Of a DNA stretch of 64,000 nucleotides, positions 49,401 through 62,409 are shown in pieces; position 1 is the first letter of the stretch, and the number at the start of each line of letters is the position of its first letter. Source of the DNA: Daphnia carinata (lineage: Eukaryota > Arthropoda > Branchiopoda > Diplostraca > Daphniidae). The stretch is from assembly GCF_022539665.2 (NCBI RefSeq), contig NC_081331.1:3568501-3632500 (forward strand), written 5' to 3'. A program made the position numbers and the translations under genes. The notes under the pieces were generated by a model, which was not told the DNA's origin, searched no databases, and saw only the letters and a program-made list of their open reading frames with translations.

Positions 49401-50914
49401 GGATGTTGTCCAGTCGAACAAAAGTGAATTCATTTGTCGGGAACAAATACGACGCTGTGAGGGCAAGAATAAACCTTATGGTTTGAGTTTATATGTACAC
49501 AAAAAAAAAAAAAGATGGAACACTGGAATGGCTCCGACTCTTTGATGACCCTTAAGAAGAAAATGCACTCCCCTTCCAAAAAAAAAAAAAAATAGGAGGA
49601 TTGAAAAATAGAGAAAAGGTACAGCAGCAAAAGGAAATGCTTCCTTTTGCGACCCATAGTGTTTCCTTTTTGAATGGTGAATGACTAGCTGACCGGTGTC
49701 GAAGAAGACATTTCTCCACTTTACCTTGCGATGGTATATAGATATTCTCTAATATAGATCCACAGCGGGGCCTTTTTTTTTTGTGTGTGTGTGCTGCTCC
49801 TAGATTGTCTCACTTCCAGAACCCCCCCACGCTCACACCGATCCCTCCCACTCAAAACTTTCTTTTCCATCGGAAACTATAGCGCCCGCTATGCGGATAA
49901 CTCCTCCTCTTCTAACGTTTCTTCTTCCTTTGGTGAGGGGCTGTTGGACAGACTTGATGAATTCGTCAGGAATCTACAGGAGGGCCAGCGACATTAGCCG
50001 CTCGCTACAAATTTTCAATAGAAAGGACTTCTCAACACAAGGTCCCTGTAGGTTTCCTACCGACCTTTGCTGTTGTCCAGCTTTAAAAAGAAAAAAAAAC
50101 GGACCTCATAAGTTTAAATTGTGAAAAGAAAAGGGAAGAAGAAGCCATCAGGATAGGACCACCTTTTCTTTCTTTTTTCGGAAAGAAAATTTTTTTTTTT
50201 TTTCACAGGTTTTGGCCCTTACACCCGGGATCTTTATTTTTAAGGGCCCCAATCGGATTTGATGATGATGCAACAACTCCCACGCACCGGGCCCCACCGA
50301 TAGTATAAATTAACCGCCCTCAAAGTCCGTCTGCCTGATTCTTATGGGGGGGTTGTTGAAATGCTTCTTCGTTTTGAAAATTTTCTTATATTTCTATATC
50401 CTCCTCCCCCCGTTCTTTTTCTACCCTCGTTCGTATAACATTGTAACTTTTGAACTGAATAATCTGACCGCCATTTTCTGAATTCCTGACTTTAATGTCT
50501 TTATCTTTGTTAGCCTCGTTTTTTATACTCCCATCTCGTTTTCTTTGGCTTTTGTTGCCCATTTTCTTTTCTGCCTTTTTTTTGTTTTATCTCCACGTTT
50601 CACGGAAACTAAGAAAACAAAAATAAGGCAGAGAAAATTTTCTTGAGAATTTTTTTTTTTTTTGTTCTTCCATCGGTTTCGTTGCGTTTGGGACATTCCA
50701 TGTCTTCGGCAAACGTGACACACACGCCATTCTTTCATACGAAAACACGATAGAAAAGGCCAGCCGGGCTTGGATATGTCAGAGTGCTAGAGGAATGCTT
50801 TATGATGGAACATTAATTTTCTTGTTGTTGTTATTGTTGTGTTATTCTTGGAAAATGGGAAAAGCAAGTTTCTTTTTACCTTTTCTTAGGGAATTCAACT
50901 TAAATAAAAAGAAA

Positions 50915-50927
50915 GGGGGGGGGGGGG
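50915..50927. repeat. G13 tract
   Basis: This is a run of thirteen G, about 60 bp before a T27 tract. Confidence 0.9.
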
Positions 50928-50982
50928 ATCAGAATGACCGGTCACAACAAATGCTCCGAATACGATTTCTACCCGATTCCAT

Positions 50983-50985
<3 letters not shown>

Positions 50986-51012
<27 letters not shown>
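50986..51012. repeat. T27 homopolymer
   Basis: Uninterrupted run of 27 T. Confidence 0.9.
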
Positions 51013-51013
<1 letters not shown>

Positions 51014-52020
51014 CTCAACGTCCGATCGTCTTCGAGAGATTAGATACGAATAACTAATTACACCCAAATGTCCGTCATGCATAGGGTCGGGATAAATATA
51101 AACATGTGGGCGATATCATGTAGGTCGAGGTCTTTGATTCATGCACATACACTGAACGAGGTTAGATACATTTAGGCTAAGAAGCAACCAACAGATTCAG
51201 AGATTTCTCGTTTCACCATGGAAAATGAATATTCATTTTGAATTACATTTTCGGCAGAGTGCGCTGTCTATAAGTTCTCGTATTTGGTTTATTGAGACAC
51301 CAAATAAAACTGAACGAGAGGCGAAACTATTGGAACGGGAGTTTTTTGCTTTGTCTGCTGGTTCTTTCGGATCTTTTTTTTTTTTGGATTGGCTCTAGGT
51401 GATGGTTTTATCGGACAGGTGCATCAGCTAACGTCACGGCCGTGAACGGACATTTCTACTCTCCCTTCTCTGACTGTCTGTCTTTCTTTTTAAAACATTG
51501 ATTGTTTCGTTTTGTCTTTTATGTAAAAACCCTTTCCGCTTGGCCGTCCATATCATTAGATTGCCAGGCAACACTCGACAATACGCAGATGCATTTGAAA
51601 AAAAAAAAAAGTTAGAAGCGTGAATAGAATTCCGTACGAACGCGGATAAATAGGTGGCACTCTGCTTGGCTGATATGCTCGAATTTATTTGGTTTCGTTA
51701 AAAACAATTGGCTTGCGTTTCTTTTTTGAAACTCGTCGTCAAAGAAAGGCCACGGCAACGCACGGCTCTTTTCAAATGATTCAGGTTTTCTTTTCTTTTA
51801 TTTCAACTCGAGAAATTCTTCCGACTCGTTTTGTTTGTCCGCTGCTCTTGTTAAATGTGTTTCTCCAAGGGAAATTTTCCTTGTTTGGGATTTCTTCTTC
51901 TTTCAAAACGTCCGTAGCTGGGCGTTCAATTTAGAAAAATAAAATAAAAAAAAGAAGTGGAAAAATAGGAGAAGATAATAGACAGGGGAGATGATGAAGG
52001 CCTTTTTATTTTATTTTATT

Positions 52021-52122
52021 TTATTTATTTATTTTTTTTTTGCTTGTTGTGTTAGATTCTCTGGCCATCTGCTGTCCCGCCAAGACCGACACCACAGCAC
52101 CGATAATAAGCACGTTGGCAAC
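52021..52122 (-). CDS. Candidate 3'-terminal exon with a membrane segment (unconfirmed)
   Basis: On the minus strand the acceptor GATGATTTACAG precedes VANVLIIGAVVSVLAGQQMA and 13 more residues, then TAA and several AATAAA words. The hydrophobic stretch followed by polar residues resembles a C-terminal membrane anchor. No upstream partner exon was found and no family is recognised, so this may be chance. Confidence 0.17.
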   Translation of the reverse strand, partial: VANVLIIGAVVSVLAGQQMARESNTTSKKKINK

Positions 52123-52439
52123 CTGTAAATCATCAGGTGTGTGTGTGTGTGCTCGCGCCCCCTCTGAGTGTATAGACATGTAACACACACAGAATTTATA
52201 TACACACGTCGAGCACAGAACGAGAAAAAAAAAAAAAATAATAAAGAAAAAGAGAGTTCTTTTCGACCACGGACGGCTACGTCTAACAGCAGTCGGGGAG
52301 AGTGGCTTCATCATTCAAACAACGTTAAAAACTTCTTCTTTTCCATTTATGCATTTTTATGTTGTTCTTTGCTTGGCGAGAAGAATTTTTTCTTTTTTTC
52401 GGGGCTTTTCTTGGTCTTCAACCGGGGCGGTCACGGCCC

Positions 52440-52460
52440 ATGATGATGATGATGATGATG
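52440..52460. repeat. (ATG)7 microsatellite
   Basis: Seven tandem ATG units. Confidence 0.95.
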
Positions 52461-54765
52461 TAGATCGTGAAGAAGAAGAAAAAATAAAAACGGAGGGTCT
52501 CGGCTAAAGGGAGAAGTGAATGGATGAAAGAGAGAAGTTGGGCAAAAACTAACCCAACTTTTTTTTTTTGTTTTTTCTTTTTTGTTTTCATCGTTATAAA
52601 AAGTGGAGATGGACGACGACGTTGCCAAGTCACGAACGACCAATCTCTCTCTCTCCGGGTGTCTAAAAAAAAAAAAAAAAAATCTTTGACGCAACCCACA
52701 CCCAATTGTTCCAATAAGAGACGCATGCGCAATGACTGGAAAATGAAAACCAGCAAATCTCATTGCCAACGAATGAACGTGTTGGCCAGTTTGTGGCGTA
52801 TGGCCAATTTAAAGCCACTCGTTGTCGTCAAATCTACTAGAGAAATTGAAGTAAAAAAAAAAAATAAAAAATGACAGCCATGTGGGAAAGAAGAAAAAAA
52901 AGGTTGTCCTGGAGTGTCGTGGTGGCTTCAGGGTGGTGGCTAGTGTCGGTGAGGGGACACGAAAGAAAAAAACAAAAAAACAAGCCATCCATCTCTCCAT
53001 CCGTCTTCATATCATCCGCTGAGATCTGCAAGTCAGAAGCAGCCACGACAGTGACGGCACGCGTTGATAATCGGGGACGCGGCCTTATTTGCGCCCGCAC
53101 CAATGCACAGGCCAGCGCACTATCGGTTCGATCGGCAGGCGACACCTAGACATTCTAAAATGGCGTTAGGTCATTGCGGCTGCATGCCAAAATATTACTG
53201 GCCAACCAAAAAAAAAAAATAAAGGAGAAATGGAGGACGGACTGGATGGGATCGATGGGCCCAGCAACAAGCTCCAACGTCCCGCTGTTTGGGCCGCGCC
53301 TGACAAGCGAGCGGTGACTAATTGGAGGCCAACACATAAATGGCAATCGTCTTGACAGCCGTGTGAATATGGCCGGTGAAACAGAGAAAAGATGTTTCTT
53401 TTTCTTTTTCTTTTTTTTCTCCTGGGTACTGCATTTTACAACGAGCGTGATCTCCCCACCATCGGATTCTTTGATTTATTGACCCATTTTCTTTCTCCTT
53501 TTTTTTTTCTCGCCTCTTTTGCTACGCTTCCCTCGCATTTGAATCGCCCACTTTTTCAATTACATTTGGGCGGAACCCGCCAACGACCGAGGAAAAGGAG
53601 ACACACTGAACAAACAAGATCCATTTCTTTTTAACAAACAAAACATATTTGCATATGTAATAAGAAAGAAACATTTATTTTTCTTTTACCTGATCTTCTC
53701 GTTTTCAGTATGATACAAAAAAAAAAAAAAAAAAAAACAACTATAATCTATGAAACAACTTTTGATTGTAAACAAGGTCGACATCAGTCGCATTTTTTAA
53801 TCAGACGGGCATGCCATCGTGCGCGATCATTAGTGACGGCCGGCATTGTCTGTCTTGTGCATCAACAGTTAGGGACGATTCCAAAATGAAACAAGATGTC
53901 AAAGACAATCACGTGGCTCTGTAGTTTAAAAACTAGTCAACCGTGTCCTCGAACGCTTGCTATGTCTCCTTTCATTTCATTTTTTTTTTTTCTTGCTACT
54001 AGAGAAATTTGACCAAGCGAAAAGGTGGGAGGTTAGGCATAATATAGAAGCACACGAGCGCACAAAAGTGTCCTGCGTGGAAGAAGAAAGTTGCAGGCAC
54101 AGAACGGAAAATAGAAATGTAAAGGGGGTTGGGTCCAAAAAAAAAAAAAAACGAGGGGGTGTATAGGTAAAAAAAAAAAAAAAAAACGAAGAAGGGGAGA
54201 GAAAACGAACCGATGGAGTAATTTCGAAAAAAAAAAAAAAAAAAAAAAATCTATACAAGTCTAGAATCATGGTGCCGAAATTCCAGAGCCAGCACGACAC
54301 CTGAAGTCTTCTTCTCTTTCCTTTTTTTTTTTTTTTTTTTATGGTGGCAACCAAAAGCAACCAGCGAAAAGAGATACGAAGAGAAGAAAGAGATATTTTG
54401 TTTGAGTTTTGAGCCCTGTTGCGACGACCAAGGGAACGCTATGCGGTCCTCCATCTTTTTTCTTTTCCCCCTTTTTTTTAAAACTTTATCCTCTTCAATT
54501 TCCACCTGCATCTCTTTTTTCACTCACCTAAAAATAAAGAAAAAAAAAATCCAAGGTCGGAAATATGTTGCCTGTAGTCTTCATTTGTACGTAGAGTTTT
54601 TTTTTTTTTAAGCGTGCATTGATTCTTTGTTGACTACGTTAACGATTCCTACTCAGAATTTCACGACTAGCTGAGCGTTACAGGTACAGAAGGAACGGTA
54701 AAAAAAAAAAAGGATTCAACTCGTAGAGTTTGATATTTATTTACACAGCTTCGACATCAGAGGTA

Positions 54766-54792
54766 TTGGCTCCAGCCGGACGCCGGAGCCAA
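54766..54792. repeat. Short perfect inverted repeat
   Basis: TTGGCTCC and GGAGCCAA form an 8-bp stem around an 11-nt GC-rich loop in otherwise AT-rich DNA. It is too short for a microRNA precursor, and no transcript signals are seen. Confidence 0.6.
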
Positions 54793-55254
54793 CGGGGGGA
54801 GGAGATGGCACCAAACATCCGGCCAATCCTTTCTGTCGATGAAATCCTATAGCAGCGGTGATACAGAGGCCGATTCAAACAACAACAACAAGACGCAGTT
54901 GGGGGAAATTCTTGACGTCATTTCGATTGGACAATGCCGTTCATTTTCTCCGAAATATCTAGACAGTTTCTCTCTCTTCTTGCGCTCAAGTTGTCTACTA
55001 GTTAAACCCACATCATCTTTCATCATCCAAAGATGTGTCTAAATATATATACACATACTGCGTAGACACAAGAATCGATGCGTGATGATGCTGGGAATCC
55101 TGGAGGGAAAAAAACAAACAAAACAATGCCTTCAAGACACGGCAACAACAATGACAAGACGAACTATTCATAGTACATCGTTGATGCCATACCCACTGAT
55201 ATGACGTAATGTACTACATAGAAAAACCTATCGGTTCGCAGCGGCGTTTTATTT

Positions 55255-55277
55255 AAAAAAAAAAAAAAAAAAAAAAA
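55255..55277. repeat. A23 homopolymer
   Basis: Uninterrupted run of 23 A. Confidence 0.9.
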
Positions 55278-56334
55278 GAGCTTCCTTCATACGGATCGAT
55301 CTGTCTTTTGATCCTCTTTTTGTTGGGAATCTGTTTGTTACTTTTTTTTTCTATTGATCTACTCCTGGAAAAAGAAAGAAAAAAAAGCCGATGCGTTCAA
55401 CTTGTTTCATCGTGGCTTGTTTCCTTCTTACTATTCACTTCATCGGAATCGATTCAAAATGCCAATGGAGATGGAAAACCTATTCATTATACATTTGAAC
55501 GTCTTTGTTATTAATCCAAAAGACTGCGTGGCTATGGCTTTATTCGATGCGTACACTAGTAGTAAAAATACAGGTCCTCTATTTATTCATCCGCGATCAT
55601 CTTCTGAGAGTGTGGCAGGGTCATCGGACAGCCGCCAACGCACGAAGGATTTCGTTTCCACATTTTCCCACACGGCTGTTCGAGTGTACAGAAGAAAATA
55701 CTTATTTCCAAGGATCTACACAGCCAAGTGATAATCCGCTTCTTTACTTTAGCTTTACAACTGTAGACTATTGTCATCGTAATAAATAAAACATGTTCGG
55801 CATATAAACCTGCTGTGGGACACAATTCGAGAAGAATGTGGAATAATCACTCGAAATGCCGGCCTTTTTTTTTTTTTAAATGTGGGATGGACTGTTCGTG
55901 TAAGCCGAATTGTCACTTTTTACGGTGAAAGAAAGAGGATTGACATCTAATTCCAAGAAAAAAGGACATTTCTTTCGTTCTTCTTAATTTCTTTTCAATT
56001 TCTCGAATTCGACTGAACGTTCTTGGTGCTGTTTGTCGATGTTGGCTGTCAATGACCGTGAGATTATGTTGTACATTTCTTATAGACATCTCTCTATTCC
56101 TCCGCCTCAAAATGCGCTCTGGCCGTGTACACCGATGCAACTTTAGATCGTAAATAAAAAACGAAAATGTTTTCTGGAGTTTCACGCGAGAACCAATCGT
56201 AGCCGGTAAAAGAGGCGCAGTGGCCGTATAGTGCAACGTAACGCAACTATGATTTCGGATGGTTCCCGGGCCCCCCTCCCTTAGTCCTCGTTCAGCCTCT
56301 TTTGGTTTCCAAGTGGATTGGCCCACTCACAGCG

Positions 56335-56360
56335 AAAAAAAAAAAAAAAAAAAAAAAAAA
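56335..56360. repeat. A26 homopolymer
   Basis: Uninterrupted run of 26 A. Confidence 0.9.
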
Positions 56361-56583
56361 GATAAGTTATTAATAAATTAGAGAAATAACTGCCTATCCG
56401 CTTGTCGAAGAGGGGTCTGGAACTCCGAGGAGAGAAGAAAAAAAAAAAGGAAAAAAAAAATGAAGAGATATCAACATATCATGAATAATGAATGAACAGA
56501 ATTTCGGATGGGAGAGTTGCGCTAAGGGAACACACAGCGCACACATGTAGACAACACACACAAGAAGAAAAAATGTTATATAA

Positions 56584-56613
56584 AGAAGAAGAAGAAGAAG
56601 AAGAAGAAGAAGA
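56584..56613. repeat. (GAA)n microsatellite
   Basis: About nine tandem GAA/AAG units, followed by further GAA-rich DNA to about 56690 and again at 56820-56840. Confidence 0.9.
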
Positions 56614-57436
56614 AAAAAAAAAGTATAGACAAAATAGGTGGAATGAGGAATGAAGAAGAACAAGCCAACAAAGAAGAAGAAGAAGAAGGGAGAAAAAGAG
56701 GAAAAAATTTATCGATGTTGATTTCAGATTATCTCTCATTTGAGCACGAGCGTGTCTGGCCCGTGTGTGAGTTAAGGTCGAGAGCTGACGGGCAAGAGGA
56801 GGCGGAGGAGCTCGATGGAGAAGAAGAAGAAGAAGAAAGTGGAAAAATAGAAGAGAAAAAAAGCCGCTCGAACTGTTTGGTTCACAACTAGTCAAAAAAG
56901 AAAGAAGAAGCGAGTTGCCTGCTCCGCCTCCTTATGGTGTATATACCTACCTCTTTTTACAGGGCCCACGTTATATTATTAGGCTGTTGTGGGCTTCGCT
57001 TATTCCCATTTCGGATGTGTACGGCATCTATATGTTTAGATAAAGGTACGATAGATACATCCCTTATATTCTTTCTTATACCCATTTCTTTCTTTTCTTT
57101 CCGACAGTCAAAAACATCTGAAAGATTTCCCGTCTCTTAAATTTTTCTCTCCCCATCTTTTTGTGTGTGGAGAGGGGGCTCTCTTTTTTCTCCAGGTCAA
57201 AGAAAACATCCCCCTCGGTCTTCAAATCTTATCGTCGAGTTTCATCGTAAAGGTTCCTTCGTCTTCATCTCCGCCTCTTTTCCCCAATTCTATTTTCCCT
57301 TCTAGTTGAATGCATCACTAGTTCGTGCTGGTTACTAGTTTGTATACATACATATATATATATATACATATATATATGTGGCATGTGTAGATGTTTGTGT
57401 GCCCATCGCCCGGCCAGCCAACTGAGGGGTGGCAAT

Positions 57437-57519
57437 GCTGGACGGCCCGGGTGGCTACGTTGCCACCCTACGTGCTGCCTTGGGTGGCGAACCAGCCACC
57501 CAACGCTCTAGCGTCCAGG
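57437..57519. other. GC-rich multi-hairpin element
   Basis: Two similar hairpins lie side by side: GGGTGGC-TACGTT-GCCACCC (57449-57468, 7 bp) and TTGGGTGGC-GAACCA-GCCACCCAA (57480-57503, 9 bp). They are enclosed by an outer 7-bp stem, CTGGACG (57438-57444) with CGTCCAG (57512-57518). The islet (57420-57545) is much richer in GC than its surroundings. Both strands can fold this way. No tRNA or other known RNA family was recognised. One plus frame stays open through it, so a coding exon is not excluded. Confidence 0.55.
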
Positions 57520-59254
57520 GCGGCAGGACCGCCGCGGCGCGTCTTCTTTTTCTTTCCTCCTTCTCTGCTTAACAGGAATATTCTTCAATCAGTTGTGATC
57601 TCAATTTTTTGGATGACGTCTTCTTAAACTACAGCGTTTCATCCATATCTTTTACGAATAAAGCGACAATGAATCGCAAATCAGATCAATACAGGAAAAC
57701 GTGAATCCTATTGGCGATACTTTTTGAACGTACGAAGATCACGAACGGTACAGCTGACCTGCTTTTTGGTGAAATTATCTGCATATGGATGTGTGCTGTC
57801 GTCGAGCGCTAAAAAAGGGCACGCATTCCATCGACGACGCGCCACATTCAAATAGTGCGAATATACACAACAACCCACAACCTTCTCTCTCTCTCTTTCT
57901 GCCATTTCAGATTATATGTGTCGTTTACTAATAATGTACATAGACATTCCTATTTCACGCGCCTCATTCCATAAAGAAAAGAAAATAAAAAGGTGTCATC
58001 CAACAGGTAAAAGTTGGTTACCATTCGTCCTCGTTCCCGTCCCCTTCTTTTCTCACAAACAATCACAACCATCAGGCACACATATTACCTGTCTTGCTCG
58101 TCGTGTTGTTAGTAATGTCCCACTACGAAAGCAAAAAAAAAAAAAAAAAAAAATAAAATACTCCCCCCCGTCCGGTGTTGCTCATTTGCCTTCATCAGTC
58201 AGCCCATTGGTATGTATACTGGCCCTTACGTCCCGATGGTTGAAATTATCATTTTTTTAAACAGAATTCATTTCAGTTTGTTTATATACGCACATGCTGA
58301 TGTCAAAGAAGATGGACAAATTTATTAGATAGGCATAAGACCTTAATAAAACACGGCAGACAGCGAGGGTGCGATGCCCGGATATGTATATATATATACA
58401 GACACTCTGAGAAGATTCAAGTCAACGTGTCTCTCGAAGACCAAATCGTAAATTTTCTAAAGTACCGCCAGGGTCTCGCCGTCCCTTGTCGCGACCATCT
58501 GATCCAAGAGGAAACGGGCCAAAAAGTTTTGGGAGATGAAAGAGAAAACTTTCCCCGAGTCGCAGTATAAACAGCAGTGAATGACAGGCCAAACTGTACG
58601 CCACGAATGTAACAGTGCATATATACACATGACAAGAGAGTAGAGGGACGACACTATGTGGGAGATGACGGCCGAATGTTTATCCCCCTTTTTTTTTTTC
58701 CTTGATTTTTATCGAATGGATCACGAGATACGATCCTGTCTGAAAAGATGTCGGGGTTGAAGAGGAAACGATGGAGATAGACAATTTGAAAGGTGATGGA
58801 AGACAAAAGAATTAAGTCTAAATGCCGTGAGAAAAACAAAAGAAGGCAGACCTGGGGGTAGGGGGAGTGATATGTAATATCAACATCTCCAATTGATGTT
58901 GAACGTTTCTATTCCATAAGAGAAGGTTTACAACATTTTCCTTCTTTTTTTTTTTTTTTTAATACTAACATCATCAACGCTCCGCATCGTTCCCAAAAGG
59001 CCTGTGTAATTATCACGTGACGATACATCAGGTGTGGACTGGCTGAAAATGAAAAAAAAAAAAAAAAAAGAAACAAGACGGCGTGAGTTACGGAGAAGAA
59101 GATAAACCCCCCTCTTTTTTTTGTTGTTTTCTCTCCTGTTATTTTCCTCTCACTCACTCACTCCCCTCACTCATTTCTCCTTGTAAAAATGAGAAACATT
59201 CTCTTCATGTTTGGTTTCACATTCCGACTTTTTTTTTTTACGTTTTCCCCTCAC

Positions 59255-59281
59255 TTTTTTTTTTTTTTTTTTTTTTTTTTT
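59255..59281. repeat. T27 homopolymer
   Basis: Uninterrupted run of 27 T. Confidence 0.9.
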
Positions 59282-62278
59282 AATCCTCCGCCGCGTGATG
59301 ACTGCACATACGATCCGTTATCTTCTCTAGAACTACATCCAACATTTGGTGTATACTGGTGGGTACATCTTCCACCCCAGAAACGACGTGCATTTCGGTG
59401 CTGACGTTAGCCACACATCCCCCTCGTGAGTTTTGTAAATCACAAAAGTACTTTCAAAGTTTCTTTTCTTTCCTTTATTATTTGAGAGAGATAGAAAAAG
59501 ACGGTGTGTTTATTGTTTAAACTACACGAGAAACAGTTTATTCTCGCTTGTCGATTTATAAAAGACAAAAGTCAAACTATGCCCTCCACGCACAGCTGAA
59601 GAGTCGTTGGACCTTATAAGAGGAAAAGTCCAGCATTTTTTTTTTATGATGTGTACCAGGATGTGCGCACACGGCTACGGCTTCTCCTGCAACTCCTGTG
59701 TGTACACTGGAACATATCTCGCCGTATAGCTTGCGTGGCTCTCAAATAAACAAAAAAGCCAACGGTCGTACGTGAGAAGAGGAAAAAAGAAAACCTATTA
59801 TAACTATTATGAAAAGACCAGAAGCCATACCGCAGGCTTGAAAACGGAAAGCAGGCAACCTTTCTGCTATACATACGCAGCGTGTAATATATACAGTTTG
59901 GAGCTATATACAATTTTTTTTTTTTTTTTTCAATCGCCATGGATACATATCCAGTCGCCAGAAGCTTTTCATTCCGTTCTTCTTCCAACTCCCGTGGTGT
60001 TTTCCTTTCCCTCAAATTCTAATCTGGAAAAAGAAATAGATGAATCTCTCGCAGTAGATGAAAAGAGTGTCAAGTGCATAATGAATCACCTCTTCGAGTC
60101 CAAATGTTTTTTCGTTGAACCTCGGGGAAGATGGAAGATATTTTGTGAAGAAGGGAGCGATTTTTCGAGGAACTTCTCTACATGATTAGAGATTGTTGGA
60201 AGTAGGACAACATTTAGAAAAGGTCTGTAACACATGTCCTGCCTCAATGAAGAGCTACAAGACTTCAAAGGAAATCGTCCAATAACTGAAATATTTCGCA
60301 CGAAAAACCTTGTGCGTGTTCGTTCATCTATGCAAGAGCCACACTTCAAGGAACAGATCGAAGTTAGCCATTATGTTCGATTGCCCGAAAATGCTGTGGA
60401 CCCCCCTAAGACCAGAACATGATGTAACATAACCTCATGTAAAGGAATCAAATTTTTCTTTCTTGTGCTCGTTTACTTAATGAGTTTTTGTTTGTCATTA
60501 GGCCTATAGGCTAAATGATGGAACACAAGATATTAGAAAGACTTGAAAACATTCGTGTAAACGCTCCTGATTGGAAACGAGCCGAGACGTGGTAGGCGGA
60601 ATTGTTTCCGTAGAAGATGAAGACAAGAGGATTGTACCAAACACTCTCCTTCTATTATACACAACAGTCTTTTTTTTTTCCTTTAAATAATGAACCGTCT
60701 ATTGCCTCGGAGCTGGCAAGTCTTGATTAAGATGTGTCTGACGTTTCATTATGAACATCTCTTGATGTGTTTTGTCTTTGCCTGTCTGCACGGTGGCTTT
60801 GATTAAAGGCCTGATGTTGATTACACCGACGGAATTAGCCCTATCGAATCACGTTTGATCAAACAACAGCCCAAAACCATATGTATACGGTATAATATGA
60901 AAAGCCTACAGTAGAGCCTTGGAGTACAGGCTACCGCGTTTGGCTAGAGGCTCTTTGCGCTCAGATTTATTCCCTCCTTCACCAGAAGCAACAAAGTTTT
61001 TCTTCTGATTTTATTTTAGTTTCCGATGTAATTGGTACGAAGGAGAGGAAAAACAAAAATCTGCTTATTCATTGTATTTATTGGAATTTGTTCCAGGAAA
61101 TACGTTGCATATGTAAAAAGCATAATCATTTGTCTGGCAAAACTTGCGATTATTGTAACGTGGCATTCAATCTGGCCCCCTTTTTTTTTTTTACTGCGTA
61201 GGTCCCATTTCATCATTGCCGTTCTGTTTCTCCTCCCTCTGCTCAATCCCGAAGGTGAATTATAACACACCGATGGATTTGGTGAGGAGAATTGATTGAG
61301 ACGCCATATTTTTCATTTTCTTCTTTTCCTGGATGAGTGTCCATTTACATTCAACAATAACTGACTCTGGGTCCTCCTATTTTCTTTTTCTTATCAACAC
61401 ATCAAAAGTCAAAACAAGGCAAGAACTTTCTATCACGCGTCAAGGAAGAAGTTGATCGCTTTCGATATTTATTTTATTGACAGTCTAGCATCGGCCTTGC
61501 TCTTTTCTATCAAAAGTCAACACACAAAACTCATTGGGCTCTGGATCGCTTCTCCAATCCGGCTATCGTTTCTTATTACTCATCTCTTTCTTGTTTTCTT
61601 TTTCTCTGTTATATCGGCCCGTCTCTGGCCAACGATTTGTTTAACGGGCAAACAATATATAGATGTTGGGGTCCGTGCCTGCCGCTGCCGTAAGCTCTCT
61701 CTTCAATGACCTACAGTTTATGCGTGACGTTCAAGTATCCACACACGCACGTTGTTGGCTATCTGGAAAAACAACAAAAACTATCAGCTGCGGGATGAGG
61801 GACCAAGGCGAGCGCCCATCATCAGTCCAGCTCGTCTCCTCGCTGGTCTGGCCGATTGACCTCGATAAATACCGCCCATTCGTCTATATCCAAAGGGGAA
61901 AAAGGAGAGACAAAGAGTCATCAAAGATGTTAATAACACCAGCTATTTTTTTTTTTTGTGTTTTTCTTTATTTATCTTTATTTTTGATTTTTCTTCTTTT
62001 ATGTTCTTTTTTTTTTCTTTTTCTTTAACGCTTTGTCTGACCGTTTGGATGGCCTTCATCGTCCCTATCATAGCAAGGCTTTCTCATCCGAAGGAAATGC
62101 GCTAGGTATCTCGAGTCCGCCGTGATTATGGAGATGTTAAAAGAAAAGGGGGGAAAAAAACAGCGAGCGGTTGATGAAGACATCAAGGATGGACGAAAGT
62201 AATTATCGAATCTCTTGAGGTGCAACTAAAAAAAAAAAAAGAAAGAAGAACAGCGGGCACAGGTATCACGCCACCTAG

Positions 62279-62409
62279 TATATAAATGCACGTTGAGGTT
62301 TTGCCACGCAAGGCCGACATTTTCCGTCTGTGTCAATGATCTTCTTCTTGTGAAACACTTTCAAATGACGATTCTCTGCGGGATGCTGGCGACCACCATC
62401 GTCATGTCG
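62279..62409 (+). other. Candidate TATA promoter and signal-peptide first exon (unconfirmed)
   Basis: TATATAAA (62279-62286) lies 79 bp before an ATG (62365) in a CAAATGA context. That ATG opens a 15-residue hydrophobic start, MTILCGMLATTIVMS, which ends at a GTAATT donor (62410). Together this resembles a secreted-protein first exon whose remainder would lie beyond 64000. No partner exon was identified. Confidence 0.2.

Noticed and set aside
49804-49932. Possible exon with polypyrimidine acceptor and GTGAGG donor
   Set aside because: The splice sites look reasonable, but the 43-residue product is Ser/Pro-rich with no family match and no partner exon.
58946-59075. Poly-T and poly-A tracts as retroposon tails
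   Set aside because: No target-site duplications or gene-like sequence lie next to the tracts; simple homopolymers are enough to explain them.
60234-60422. 62-codon plus frame with protein-like composition
   Set aside because: It has no homologue I recognise and no splice partners; lengths like this are expected by chance.
61663-62028. 121-codon plus frame
   Set aside because: Its second half is Phe/Leu repeats from T tracts, and the first half resembles nothing known.
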